64,000 nt of DNA, from assembly GCF_005938225.1 (NCBI RefSeq), contig NZ_VCPC01000003.1, positions 496,001-560,000 on the forward strand. The letters run 5' to 3'. Position numbers and translations under genes: made by a program. Under the pieces are notes generated by a model. It was given only the letters and a program-made list of their open reading frames with translations. It searched no databases and had not been told where the DNA came from. The DNA comes from Arenibacterium halophilum (GTDB lineage Bacteria > Pseudomonadota > Alphaproteobacteria > Rhodobacterales > Rhodobacteraceae). Of the stretch, positions 45,033 through 53,213 are shown piece by piece (position 1 is the first letter of the stretch; every line of letters starts with the position of its first letter).

Positions 45033-46016
45033 TCAGCCGCGCGTGGCCATGCGGGTGGCCATGTCGATCATGCGGGCCGAGAACCCCCATTCATTATCAT
45101 ACCAGCCAAAGATGCGTGCCTGCGGGCCCTGTACACGCAATTCGGGCGCGGCGATGACGAGCGATTCGGGGCGCGCGCGCAGGTCGGAGGAGACGAGCGG
45201 CGCGTCGGTCCAGCCGAGTACGGGCGAGCGGGAGACCGCTGTCTGAAGGGCGTGCCTGAAGCTCTTTTCGTCAAAGGCCTGTTCGAGTGTCACCACCAGA
45301 TCGACGGCCGAGACGCTGGCCACGGGCACGCGCAGGGCGGCGCCGGTTACACGGTTGCCGAGGCCCGGCAGCACTTTGTTCACCAACTCGGTCGCGCTGG
45401 ACGTGGTGGGGACCATGGATTGCGCGCCGCCGCGGCTGCGCGCCAGGTCGCCGCGCGGGGCGTCGACCATCGGCTGGCTGTTGGTGTAGCAGTGGATCGT
45501 CGTCATGTGGCCCTGCACCACGGTGCCAATCTGGTCGACCACCTTGAGCAGCGGGGCCAGCGCATTGGTGGTACAGGACGCATTCGACACCACGCGGGCG
45601 GTGCCAAGAGCGTCGTCATTCGCGCCCATCACCACCGTGACTTCGGCCGCTGGCGAGGGCCCCGAGATCAGCACGTTGCGCGCGCCTGCCGTCAGCCCGC
45701 GCGAAGCGACATCGCCGGTGCGCGCGATGCCTGTGCATTCAAGCACCACATCCACGCCGCTGAGATCGACGTTCCGAAGATCGCTTTCTTGCGTCAGGGC
45801 GGTCGCCGTGTCGCCGATGCGCAGCGCGCCGTCACGCGCAATGACGTCGGCAGGGTAGGGGCCGAAGGTGCTGTCGTACTGGAACAGGTAGGCGCATTCC
45901 TCGGGCGAGGCGATGTCGTTGATCGCCACCACCTCGACCCCGGGGCGGGGGGCTTGCAGAAGCTGGCGCAGGATGGTGCGCCCGATCCGTCCGAATCCGT
46001 TGATCGCGAGTTTCAT
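45033..46016 (-). CDS. Glyceraldehyde-3-phosphate dehydrogenase, type I-like
   Basis: A 327-residue NAD(P)-dependent dehydrogenase. The Rossmann motif AINGFGRIGRTIL is at residues 4-16. The catalytic Cys148 is in NASCTTNALAPLL, with the His in a distant HCYTNSQPMVDAPRGDLARS. The C-terminal YDNEWGFSARMIDM is typical. The loop DIASPEECAYLFQYDSTFGP is unusual, leaving erythrose-4-phosphate dehydrogenase or a divergent paralogue possible. It stands alone, not with pgk or tkt, so it may not be the main glycolytic enzyme. Confidence 0.88.
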   Translation of the reverse strand: MKLAINGFGRIGRTILRQLLQAPRPGVEVVAINDIASPEECAYLFQYDSTFGPYPADVIARDGALRIGDTATALTQESDLRNVDLSGVDVVLECTGIARTGDVASRGLTAGARNVLISGPSPAAEVTVVMGANDDALGTARVVSNASCTTNALAPLLKVVDQIGTVVQGHMTTIHCYTNSQPMVDAPRGDLARSRGGAQSMVPTTSSATELVNKVLPGLGNRVTGAALRVPVASVSAVDLVVTLEQAFDEKSFRHALQTAVSRSPVLGWTDAPLVSSDLRARPESLVIAAPELRVQGPQARIFGWYDNEWGFSARMIDMATRMATRG

Positions 46017-46116
46017 GACGCAGGTATGGCACTGCGCGCGACGCGTCTCAATATGACTTGCACGGGGCTGGGGTGCGGGCATGATGGTTGCAAGCTGGGG
46101 CGGTGGAGACGACGAC

Positions 46117-47064
46117 ATGAGACTATTGCGGATTGCGCGTGTCGCTCTGGTGATGCTGTTGCTGCCGTGCGCCGTGATGGCGCAAGGATGGAGCCTGCGG
46201 ACGGGCGATGATTCCTCATTCTTTACCGGGGCAATTCATGCGCCCGAGGGGATCGAAATGATGTTGCTGTGCGGCGAACGTTCGCCGCAAGGTGTGTCGC
46301 CCGAGGTGACGGGGAACATGGAGCCCGACATCACGCCGGCGCAGGTTTTACGGCTGAATCTTTCAACCCGCGATATCGGACAGCCCCAGCATGGCGCCCC
46401 GCCACGAGCCGATGTGATGATCGTGACGGGCAGCACCGGATATCGGCTGGCCTCCGTGCGGTGGAACGAGATGTTCGGCGTGTGGGAGGCCGATCTGGCC
46501 GCGAATGACGCGGTGTTTGCCGCCATGTCCGCCGCCCCGATGATCCAGATTCACAGTGCCGCCGGGGTGCGTTCCGGGTCGGCGGCCAATTTCGGAACCG
46601 CCTATCAGCAATTGATCCAGTATTGCGAAGCGCAGTTTGCTGCCATCGGCAAGCCCTGGGCCGGGCCGGGGCAGGGTGGGCCGATGCAAGAGGCGGCCGA
46701 GGCCGCGATCATGGCGGAATGCAGCGGCCCGGCCGAACGCGCTGAAGGTTACATGCGGCGCGCCAATATCGACGGCGACGGGGTCGAGGATGTGGTTCTG
46801 GACTGGGGCAATGTTGCCTGTTTACAAGGCACCCGCCGACCCTTCTGCGGGGCCTCGAACTGTCAGGCGTCGATCTTTATCAGTGCCGATTTTCCGCGCA
46901 GGGGGCAACCCGTGGAACTCTATGCGCTGGGCGTGTCGATCACCGCGTTATCGAACGGGTTGGATGGAGTCACCTTTGCTGGCGGGCTGTCTTCCTGCGG
47001 CGGAACGGGGGGCTGCGAGAAGACCTGGTACTGGACCGGGGCGGAATTCACGCCGCTCGACTAG
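46117..47064 (+). CDS. Secreted hypothetical protein (315 aa)
   Basis: A Sec signal peptide (LLRIARVALVMLLLPCAVMA, cleavage before QG) is followed by about 290 soluble residues with seven or eight cysteines, most in the C-terminal half (NVACLQGTRRPFCGASNC and LSSCGGTGGC), suggesting disulfides in the periplasm. A segment NIDGDGVEDVVLDWG resembles a calcium-binding Asp-rich loop. I do not recognise the family. It ends 3 bases before the stop of the convergent IclR gene. Confidence 0.75.
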   Translation: MRLLRIARVALVMLLLPCAVMAQGWSLRTGDDSSFFTGAIHAPEGIEMMLLCGERSPQGVSPEVTGNMEPDITPAQVLRLNLSTRDIGQPQHGAPPRADVMIVTGSTGYRLASVRWNEMFGVWEADLAANDAVFAAMSAAPMIQIHSAAGVRSGSAANFGTAYQQLIQYCEAQFAAIGKPWAGPGQGGPMQEAAEAAIMAECSGPAERAEGYMRRANIDGDGVEDVVLDWGNVACLQGTRRPFCGASNCQASIFISADFPRRGQPVELYALGVSITALSNGLDGVTFAGGLSSCGGTGGCEKTWYWTGAEFTPLD

Positions 47065-47067
47065 CGG

Positions 47068-47838
47068 CTAAAGTTTCTCAAGCGCCTGATTCTGGCGCAG
47101 GTCGGCGGCGCAGAGGTGCAGCCGTTGCAGGCGCGCGTCGTGTGGGCCGCTGCCGCTGGGAAAAGACGCACCCACCACGGCGGCCCGTTCCCCCGGACGG
47201 CTGACCGGGACGGCCAGCCCGGCGATGCCGGTTTCGAATTCCCCATCGGTGACGCAGGACCCGGAGATCCGCGCCGTGCCGATTGCCTGTGCGATATCCG
47301 CGCGATTTTCGAGCGCGCGTTCGGTGTGACGTGGCAAAGGCGCGCGGGTCACAAGTTCTTGCATCAGCGATTCCGGCTCGCAGGCCAGCAGCATCCGGCC
47401 AAGGCTGGTGTGCAGCAGCGGCAAGCGGCTGCCCAGAGTGAACCCGTAAGACACAGGGCCATCCCGCACGGTGGATTGCGCCAGCAGCAGCACGTTTTCG
47501 CCGTCGCGCAGCGCCAGTGTGATATCTGCGCCCAGCATCGCGGCGTGATAGTTCAGCACCGGCTGCACCTGCCGTCCAAAAGCGTTTGCCTGAAGGAAAC
47601 CTCCCGCCAGCGACAGTACCTTGGGGGTCAGCCGAAAGCGGCGGTCGTTCTGGTGCAGATAGCCCAGTTGCACCAGCGTCAGCACTCCGCGCCGCGCGGT
47701 GGCGCGATCCTGCCCGGTTGCGCGCGCCAAGTCGGCCAGGCTCAGCGTTTCGTGGCTGCCATCAAAAGCGGCAAGCACGGCCATCCCCTTGGCGAAGGTC
47801 GAGGCGATGTTCCTGTCTTGCGTCGCAACTGAGCTCAA
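47068..47838 (-). CDS. IclR family transcriptional regulator
   Basis: About 256 residues. The N-terminal winged helix (residues 12-75) has FAKGMAVLAAFDGSHETLSLADLARATGQDRATARR and then LTLVQLGYL. The C-terminal IclR effector domain has HAAMLGADITLALRDGENVL and LPLLHTSLGRMLLACEPE. No ATG fits: TTG 47838 is the best start, and longer versions run into the Rieske gene. It is divergent from the Rieske oxygenase/GS-like operon, which it probably controls. A loose CGTAT-N18-ATACG repeat (47887-47914) lies in the gap. Confidence 0.88.
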   Translation of the reverse strand: MSSVATQDRNIASTFAKGMAVLAAFDGSHETLSLADLARATGQDRATARRGVLTLVQLGYLHQNDRRFRLTPKVLSLAGGFLQANAFGRQVQPVLNYHAAMLGADITLALRDGENVLLLAQSTVRDGPVSYGFTLGSRLPLLHTSLGRMLLACEPESLMQELVTRAPLPRHTERALENRADIAQAIGTARISGSCVTDGEFETGIAGLAVPVSRPGERAAVVGASFPSGSGPHDARLQRLHLCAADLRQNQALEKL

Positions 47839-47980
47839 ATTCCCTGATCCCGCTTGACAGGGCCACGGATGCGGCCCCAAAGTGAACGTATAACGACACA
47901 ATGTGCGCAATACGAACGATAAGTCAAGCAGAAGACCTATTCTGCCGCGCACCATGCCAACGCAAGCCGGAGTGCCCGCC

Positions 47981-49297
47981 ATGATCAGCCAGGAATTGAA
48001 CGACAGTCTGACGCGGGTGGGGCCCGGCAGCGACGCGGGGCAGGTGCTGCGCCACTACTGGCAGCCCGCCGCCCTCTCGGACGAGCTGATGAGCGGGCGG
48101 CCCGTGGTGCCCGTCAAGCTGCTGGGCGAGGAATTGGTGCTGTTCCGCGATACCGAAGGTAAGCTGGGCCTGATCGGGCGCCACTGTCCGCATCGTGGGG
48201 CCGACCTCTGCTATGGGCGCCTGGAAGACAACGGGCTGCGCTGCCCCTTCCACGGCTGGCACTTCAACCGCGACGGTCAATGTGTCGAGCAGCCGGGCGA
48301 ACCCGAAGGCAGCAAGATGCACGAGCAGATCAAGGCGCCTTCCTACCCGGTGGTTGAAAGGAATGGCATCGTCTGGGCCTACATGGGACCGGGCGAGCCG
48401 CCGGAATTCCCCGCCTTCGACTGTTTCCGCGCGCCCGACACCCATGTCTTCGCGTTCAAGGGGCTGTGGGAATGCAACTGGTTGCAGGCGATGGAGGTCG
48501 GGATCGACCCGGCGCATGCGTCTTTCCTGCACCGCTTTCTTCAGGATGAAGACCCGGCCGACAGCTATGGCAAGCAGTTCCGCGACAAGGCCGCCAACAC
48601 CGAAATCCCGATGACCAAGCTGCTGCGCGACTATCCCCGCCCCGATATCGAGGTCGAGGACACCGATTACGGCCTGAAGCTGACCGCGCTGCGCCACATG
48701 GAAGACGGCCGCACCCATGTGCGTGTGACGAATCAGATCTTCCCCGAGGCGATCTGTATCCCAATGTCGCGCGAAATGACGATCACCCAGTGGCATGTGC
48801 CGGTGGATGACGAAACCTGCTACTGGTACTCGATGTTCACCAGCTACACGGCGCCGGTGGACAAGGTGAAGATGCGCGAACAGCGGCTGAAGGAACACCG
48901 CCTGCCGGATTACGCGCCGCTGAAGAATGCGCGCAACAACTACGGCTATGACCCCGACGAACAGGCGCGCGAAACCTATACGGGCATGGGGCTGGACATC
49001 AACGTGCACGACCAATGGGCGGTGGAAAGCATGGGCCGCATTCAGGACCGGACCCAGGAACACCTTGGCAAATCCGACGTGGGCATCATCCGCAACCGCC
49101 GCAAGCTGCGCGCCGCCATCGCCGCGGTCAAGGCGGGCAAGCCGGAAGAACTGCCAATGCGGAACGGCACCGACGTGAGCCGGATCACCGGGCCGGTGTC
49201 GAACGACGCGATCGCGGAAGACGGCGATTGGAATGCCGCCACCCTGACCAGCGATGAACAGCGCCGCGCTGAGTGCCCCTGGGACGCGCGTGTCTGA
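47981..49297 (+). CDS. Rieske non-haem iron oxygenase, alpha subunit
   Basis: A 438-residue ring-hydroxylating-type oxygenase. The Rieske [2Fe-2S] ligands are Cys69-His71 (RHCPHRGADL) and Cys88-His91 (RCPFHGWHF). The mononuclear iron site is Asp176, His179 and His184 in MEVGIDPAHASFLHRF. The C-terminal domain is typical of the phthalate/vanillate-type single-subunit alpha class. No ferredoxin or reductase gene is adjacent, so electron partners are elsewhere. It overlaps the GS-like gene by 44 bases. The substrate is not determined; the pairing suggests an amine. Confidence 0.92.
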   Translation: MISQELNDSLTRVGPGSDAGQVLRHYWQPAALSDELMSGRPVVPVKLLGEELVLFRDTEGKLGLIGRHCPHRGADLCYGRLEDNGLRCPFHGWHFNRDGQCVEQPGEPEGSKMHEQIKAPSYPVVERNGIVWAYMGPGEPPEFPAFDCFRAPDTHVFAFKGLWECNWLQAMEVGIDPAHASFLHRFLQDEDPADSYGKQFRDKAANTEIPMTKLLRDYPRPDIEVEDTDYGLKLTALRHMEDGRTHVRVTNQIFPEAICIPMSREMTITQWHVPVDDETCYWYSMFTSYTAPVDKVKMREQRLKEHRLPDYAPLKNARNNYGYDPDEQARETYTGMGLDINVHDQWAVESMGRIQDRTQEHLGKSDVGIIRNRRKLRAAIAAVKAGKPEELPMRNGTDVSRITGPVSNDAIAEDGDWNAATLTSDEQRRAECPWDARV

Positions 49298-50735
49298 GGT
49301 TGCCGGCGGCGCGCTTGCGCGCATGGGTTGCCTCGACGCCGATGCGATCGAGGCCGCCGACGCCCTGTTGGCCCGCGTGGCGGGCAGCGACATCGAAACC
49401 ATCCGGGTGCTGTTCCCGGATCAGCACGGGTTGCTGCGGGGCAAGACGATCGTCGCCTCGGCGCTTCGTTCGGCGCTGCGCTCGGGGCTGACCGCACCCT
49501 CGACACTGCTGCTGAAGGATACCGCGCACCGCACGGTGTTCCCGGTGTGGAGCGAAGATCCGGGCGTATCGGCAGGGCCGATGCAGGGTGCCAACGACAT
49601 CCTGATCGTGCCCGACGCCACCACCTTCCGCCCGCTGCCCTGGGCACCGCATTCGGCCTGGCTGCTGGCCGATGTGCGCTTTCGTGACGGCACGCCCATT
49701 CCCTTTGCCTCGCGCAGCGTGCTGCAGCGCGCGGTCGGCGCGCTGGGGGCCGAAGGGCTGCGGGCGACGATGGGGCTCGAGGTCGAATTCTACATCTTCC
49801 AGCAGGTGACCGACGGGCTCGACCATGTGCAGGCAACCGCACCCGGCGATCCGGTGATGTCGCGCGGGACCACGCAGGGCTACCAATACCTGACCGAAAC
49901 CCGATACGACGCGATGGAGCCGCTGCTGGACAAGCTGCGCCGCGCGGCCCAGGGGCTGGGCTTGCCGGTGCGCTCGGTCGAGATCGAATTCGGCCCCAGC
50001 CAGTTCGAGATGACGTTCGATCCGGGCAGCCCGATGGAACAGGCCGACAACATGGTCATGTTCCGCACCATGGTGAAGGAACTCTGCGCCCGCGAAGGCT
50101 ATCACGCCAGCTTCATGGCGAAGCCTAAAATCCCGAATCTCGTGGCGAATGGCTGGCACGTACACCAGTCAATTTCCGACGCACAAGGGCGCAACCTTTT
50201 CATGCCCGACACCGACGGCGCGCTGACGCCGCAGGCCGATGGCTGGCTGGCCGGGCTGCTGACACATGCCGCCGAGGCCAGCCTGCTGATGGCGCCCACC
50301 ATCAACAGCTACAAACGTTACCAGCCGTTCCAACTGGCGCCAAACCGCATCGCATGGGGGCGTGACAATCGCGGTGCCATGCTGCGCGCCCTCCTGCTGA
50401 AAGGCGACGCGGCCAGCCGGATCGAAAACCGCGCCCCCGACAGCAGCGCCAACCCCTATTACGCCTTCGCGGCCCAGCTGACAGCGGGCCTCGCGGGGAT
50501 GCAATCGGGGGCCAAAGCCCCGCCCGCGACGATTTCACCTTACGATGGCGACGCCGAATTGCTGCCGACCGACATGGGCGCGGCGATTGCGGCTTTTGAC
50601 ACCTCGGATATGTTCCGAAAGACACTTGGCGACGATTTCGTGAACTACCTTGTGCACCTGAAGCGGGCCGAATGGTCCCGCTACCTGGGCGCTGTTTCAG
50701 ATTGGGAACATGCGGAATATTTCAATGTGTTCTGA
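49254..50735 (+). CDS. Glutamine synthetase-like gamma-glutamyl ligase
   Basis: A 493-residue GS-superfamily enzyme. It has the metal Glu motif MGLEVEFYIF, VEIEFGPSQFEMTF, NGWHVHQSIS, NSYKRYQPFQLAPNRIAWG, RGAMLRALLLK and RIENRAPDSSANPYYAFAAQ. It lacks a clear tyrosine adenylylation loop and has an extra 100-residue N-terminal part (ALLARVAGSDIETIRVLFPD). This fits gamma-glutamyl-amine ligases such as GlnT or PuuA relatives better than housekeeping GlnA. The start lies within the Rieske gene, so the two are one translation unit. It may activate an amine substrate for, or from, the oxygenase. Confidence 0.88.
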   Translation: MNSAALSAPGTRVSEVAGGALARMGCLDADAIEAADALLARVAGSDIETIRVLFPDQHGLLRGKTIVASALRSALRSGLTAPSTLLLKDTAHRTVFPVWSEDPGVSAGPMQGANDILIVPDATTFRPLPWAPHSAWLLADVRFRDGTPIPFASRSVLQRAVGALGAEGLRATMGLEVEFYIFQQVTDGLDHVQATAPGDPVMSRGTTQGYQYLTETRYDAMEPLLDKLRRAAQGLGLPVRSVEIEFGPSQFEMTFDPGSPMEQADNMVMFRTMVKELCAREGYHASFMAKPKIPNLVANGWHVHQSISDAQGRNLFMPDTDGALTPQADGWLAGLLTHAAEASLLMAPTINSYKRYQPFQLAPNRIAWGRDNRGAMLRALLLKGDAASRIENRAPDSSANPYYAFAAQLTAGLAGMQSGAKAPPATISPYDGDAELLPTDMGAAIAAFDTSDMFRKTLGDDFVNYLVHLKRAEWSRYLGAVSDWEHAEYFNVF

Positions 50736-51011
50736 TCGTGACTGCCCTGGCGTTAGCCGCCCTTTTCCATGTTTAGGTCCCGCCGCGAGATATTCCTGAC
50801 CCTGATCGCGCTATCGCGGTCGCGAGGTGAAACGTTACGCCGTCATGACATCGTCGCCCGATTGGCAGCGGCAGCGTGTAAGTTCTTGGAAACGGTCGCA
50901 CTTGCCCACGGCCCCAAGCCGCCCGTCACTACCGGGACATGGTCGCTCCTGGGCCATGCTCGGTTTCTATGGGCGTAAAGGCTTGCGATACAATCTGCAC
51001 GCAATGGGTGT
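50736..51011. other. Non-coding or decayed sequence after the GS-like gene
   Basis: No frame with convincing codon use or family match. The base composition and mixed short frames differ from the gene-dense surroundings. It is the left part of the debris region that ends at 51725. Confidence 0.5.
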
Positions 51012-51200
51012 TTATCGAGGCTGCAGAGAGTTTCTTAGGGAAAACCGCTCCATCGACTTGGCGCAGACGTCGCGTCGCATTCGCCCGCTCTTCAGCTTCT
51101 CGACCTCGCAAAATTTCAGAACGCCCCTGTCCATCAGGCTGCGGATCGTCCGGACGTTGAAGCCGAGGATCTTTGCGGCCCCAATGCTTCGCGGTTTCGG
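51012..51200 (-). pseudogene. Fragment of a helix-turn-helix DNA-binding protein (mobile-element type)
   Basis: An open minus-strand stretch reads AAKILGFNVRTIRSLMDRGV, then LKSGRMRRDVCAKSMERFS, and stops at 51012. The first part looks like a DNA-binding helix-turn-helix of a transposon-associated protein (possibly TniQ-like; not certain). It has no start, no C-terminus, and its N-terminal side is cut at about 51200, where IS sequence begins. Confidence 0.5.
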
Positions 51201-51212
51201 TCAGAGCCTATA

Positions 51213-51343
51213 TCGGCCAACCATCACCGCCTGCACTCGAGTCACGACGGGCTCACACCGCGGGAGTATCACGAACGGTCAGAAGAGGACCAAACCCTGA
51301 ACACAGCTGACTTATAAACGCGGACTCTAAGGGGAGCAGGTCA
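51213..51343 (+). mobile_element. IS3-family element, right-end remnant
   Basis: The frame NHHRLHSSHDGLTPREYHER then SEEDQTLNTADL, ending at TAA 51315-51317, is typical of the extreme C-terminus of IS3-family OrfB transposases. The sequence then ends in CTAAGGGGAGCAGGTCA (to 51343); read outward this starts TGACCTGCTCCCC, a plausible terminal inverted repeat beginning TGA. Only about 130 bases survive. It has cut the AAA ATPase gene to its right. Confidence 0.65.
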
Positions 51344-51725
51344 GGTGAAGTTCTCATTCCAGAACGGCGCCAGGAAGACGCGACGGCTGTAGCGGGCTGC
51401 CTTTGCTGCTGCGGAGACGTGGGGCGGCACGGGGAGGCCGCAGAACTTTATTTAGGAGGATGTCGGGAAAGCCGCGATCAAAGATCACGGGGCCCGAGAG
51501 TGCCTGAGCGTCCTGGTAAGCGCGGGGGCCGCGCTCAAGCATTCGGTCGGCATAGGCCATGCGGTCCGCCCAGGGGAGGGCGTCTTCCCCGCTCTGCATC
51601 TCCTCGCGAATGACCGCGCGGCTGGAATCGGGGAGCGTGCGAAGGCCGCTGCGGGCGAGCTCGATGATCAGGCTGGTCTTGCCCGCACCTGGGCCGCTCG
51701 TCACGACGAAGAAACGGACGCTCAT
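51344..51725 (-). pseudogene. AAA family ATPase (AAA_28-like), frameshifted and truncated
   Basis: Starts MSVRFFVVTSGPGAGKTSLI with an intact Walker A. It continues ALPWADRMAYADRMLERGPR and VIFDRGFPDI. Near 51447-51455 the frame shifts; the homologous continuation (FCGLPVPPHVSAAAKAARYS, then RRVFLAPFWNENFT) lies in another frame. It ends exactly at the IS end (51343/51344). The last 50-60 residues of the family are missing. Without repair it would give 123 residues with an Arg/Pro-rich tail. It is not functional as it stands. Confidence 0.75.
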
Positions 51726-51893
51726 GGGCCATCCTCGGATTTGACAGGGGAAAGCCCTGCTAAGCGATCAACACGCCACGGGCGCGGATCAAGGCAGCAA
51801 GAATTTTCACAGGGAAAACAGCACCGGTCTGCGCAGCAGAGGCAAATCTTCTGACGAAAAAGGCAGAACTATCTGGTGCTTTTCAGGGATGTT
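51726..51893. other. Intergenic, upstream of AAA pseudogene and downstream of tRNA-Ala
   Basis: 168 bases, AT-richer than average. A TTGACAGG (51738-51745) and scattered A-runs are present, but I see no gene or clear terminator. Confidence 0.4.
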
Positions 51894-51969
51894 TGGTGGA
51901 GCCTAGGGGGATCGAACCCCTGACCTCCTGCATGCCATGCAGGCGCTCTCCCAGCTGAGCTAAGGCCCC
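51894..51969 (-). tRNA. tRNA-Ala (anticodon GGC)
   Basis: A 76-nt cloverleaf with encoded CCA. The acceptor stem is GGGGCCT/AGGCTCC, the D-arm is GCTCAGCTGGGAGAGC, the anticodon stem-loop is CCTGC-ATGGCAT-GCAGG with GGC anticodon, and the T-arm is GGGGTTCGATCCCC. The G-U pair in the acceptor stem is consistent with alanine identity. It lies beside transposon debris, but I see no duplicated attachment site. Confidence 0.96.
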
Positions 51970-52040
51970 GTAGTGCGCCGCTGAATAGGCGCATCGCCGG
52001 GCGGGATCAAGCGAAAAAATCCCGCCTCGGCACAGTTTTT

Positions 52041-52364
52041 TCAATCGTCGTCTTCGTTGCTGACGTCGGCGATCTCGTCCAGCGAAACATCGCCGTCGTC
52101 GTCTTCGTCTTCCAGCAGATCATCGTCCAGATCCACATCAACGTCGTCATCATCGTCCAGCACGCTGTCGTCGTCGCCGCTGCGCTGCTTGGCCTTCAGC
52201 GTGGCCGCGTCTTCGTTGTCGGCGGCGATCATGCGCGCCTTGCTGACGTCGATCTCGACAACCTCTCCGGTGTAGGGGCTGACGATCGGTTTCTGGTTCA
52301 GGTCATAAAACCGTTTGCCTGTGGTCGGGCAAACGCGTTTCGTACCCCATTCTTCCTTGGGCAT
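52041..52364 (-). CDS. TIGR02300/FYDLN-acid family protein
   Basis: A 107-residue protein with a conserved N-terminal zinc-ribbon-like segment (MPKEEWGTKRVCPTTGKRFY, then DLNQKPIVSPYTGE) and a very acidic C-terminal tail of about 40 residues, mostly Asp. This is the alphaproteobacterial FYDLN_acid family. Its role is unknown. The ATG at 52364 starts the family pattern exactly. It is divergent from the YgjP-like gene. Confidence 0.88.
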   Translation of the reverse strand: MPKEEWGTKRVCPTTGKRFYDLNQKPIVSPYTGEVVEIDVSKARMIAADNEDAATLKAKQRSGDDDSVLDDDDDVDVDLDDDLLEDEDDDGDVSLDEIADVSNEDDD

Positions 52365-52473
52365 TGTGATCCCCTCGAATTGTGAAAATGGCATGAGTCT
52401 GTATCGACGATTCCGGTCGCTTGCCATATGACGGAACCGGAGTCAAAGCCTTTGGCATCACGGGGTGGGTGGC

Positions 52474-53154
52474 ATGAGCGAACGCAGAATTCCCGGCGCG
52501 CCGGCGCTGGCGGTCACGCTGCGCCGATCGGGGCGGGCGCGGCGCATTTCGCTGCGGGTGTCGCAGCTGGACGGGCGGGTGACGCTGACCGTGCCCAATG
52601 GCGTGCCCGAGGCCGAGGCGCTGGCCTTTGCGCGCGACAAGGCCGAGTGGATCCAGACCCATCTGGCGCGGCGGGGCGGCGATGTCGACATCGCTCCGGG
52701 GTCCGAACTGCCCGTCGAAGGCACGATGCGCCGGATTGCGCCAGCGCCCGGACGGCGGATCGTGCTGGAGCGTGACCAGATTCTTGTGCCCGAGGCAACT
52801 GCGCCGGCGCGGCTGCATGCCTGGTTGAAAACGCTGGCGCGTGACCGGCTGGTGGCGGCTTGCGATGACTATGCTGCGCAGCTGGGGCGGGGCTATACCC
52901 GCATCACCCTGCGCGACACACGCTCGCGCTGGGGATCGTGCACCTCGGACGGGGCTCTGATGTTTTCCTGGCGGCTGATCCTGGCCGCGCCCGAGGTGCT
53001 GACCTATGTCGCCGCGCATGAGGTGGCGCATCTGGCCGAGATGAACCATTCGCCCGCCTTCTGGCGCACGGTGGAGCGGCTTTATGGCGATTACCGCCCG
53101 CCACGCGCCTGGCTGCGGTCCGAGGGCAGCGGGCTGCATCGCTATCGGTTCTGA
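52474..53154 (+). CDS. YgjP-like M48/DUF45 zinc metallopeptidase
   Basis: A 226-residue protein of the SprT/YgjP group. The N-terminus is LRRSGRARRISLRVSQLDGR. The core RSRWGSCTSDGALMFSWRLI is followed by the zinc motif VAAHEVAHLAEMNHSPAFW (HExxH plus His). Cellular targets are unknown. ATG 52474 follows GGGTGG; a GTG nine bases upstream is possible. Confidence 0.9.
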   Translation: MSERRIPGAPALAVTLRRSGRARRISLRVSQLDGRVTLTVPNGVPEAEALAFARDKAEWIQTHLARRGGDVDIAPGSELPVEGTMRRIAPAPGRRIVLERDQILVPEATAPARLHAWLKTLARDRLVAACDDYAAQLGRGYTRITLRDTRSRWGSCTSDGALMFSWRLILAAPEVLTYVAAHEVAHLAEMNHSPAFWRTVERLYGDYRPPRAWLRSEGSGLHRYRF

Positions 53155-53195
53155 TGGCTCTGGCTTGACAGCTCTACCTTGACGGGGCGCGCAAC

Positions 53196-53205
53196 TGTGA
53201 TCACA
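53196..53205. promoter_or_regulatory. Possible GntR operator
   Basis: TGTGATCACA, a perfect 10-base palindrome 8 bases upstream of the GntR start, resembles GTGATCAC-type sites of FadR-subfamily regulators. Autoregulation is inferred. Confidence 0.4.
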
Positions 53206-53213
53206 ACGCCCCC

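Noticed and set aside
47887-47914. CGTAT-N18-ATACG as an IclR operator
   Set aside because: Arms are only 5 bases with a long spacer in the divergent region; too weak to list as a site, so it is mentioned only with the IclR gene.
51012-51343. A complete insertion sequence or a CRISPR-associated transposon
   Set aside because: Only a helix-turn-helix fragment and an IS3 right end remain. No left inverted repeat, intact transposase, Cas gene or repeat array is present.
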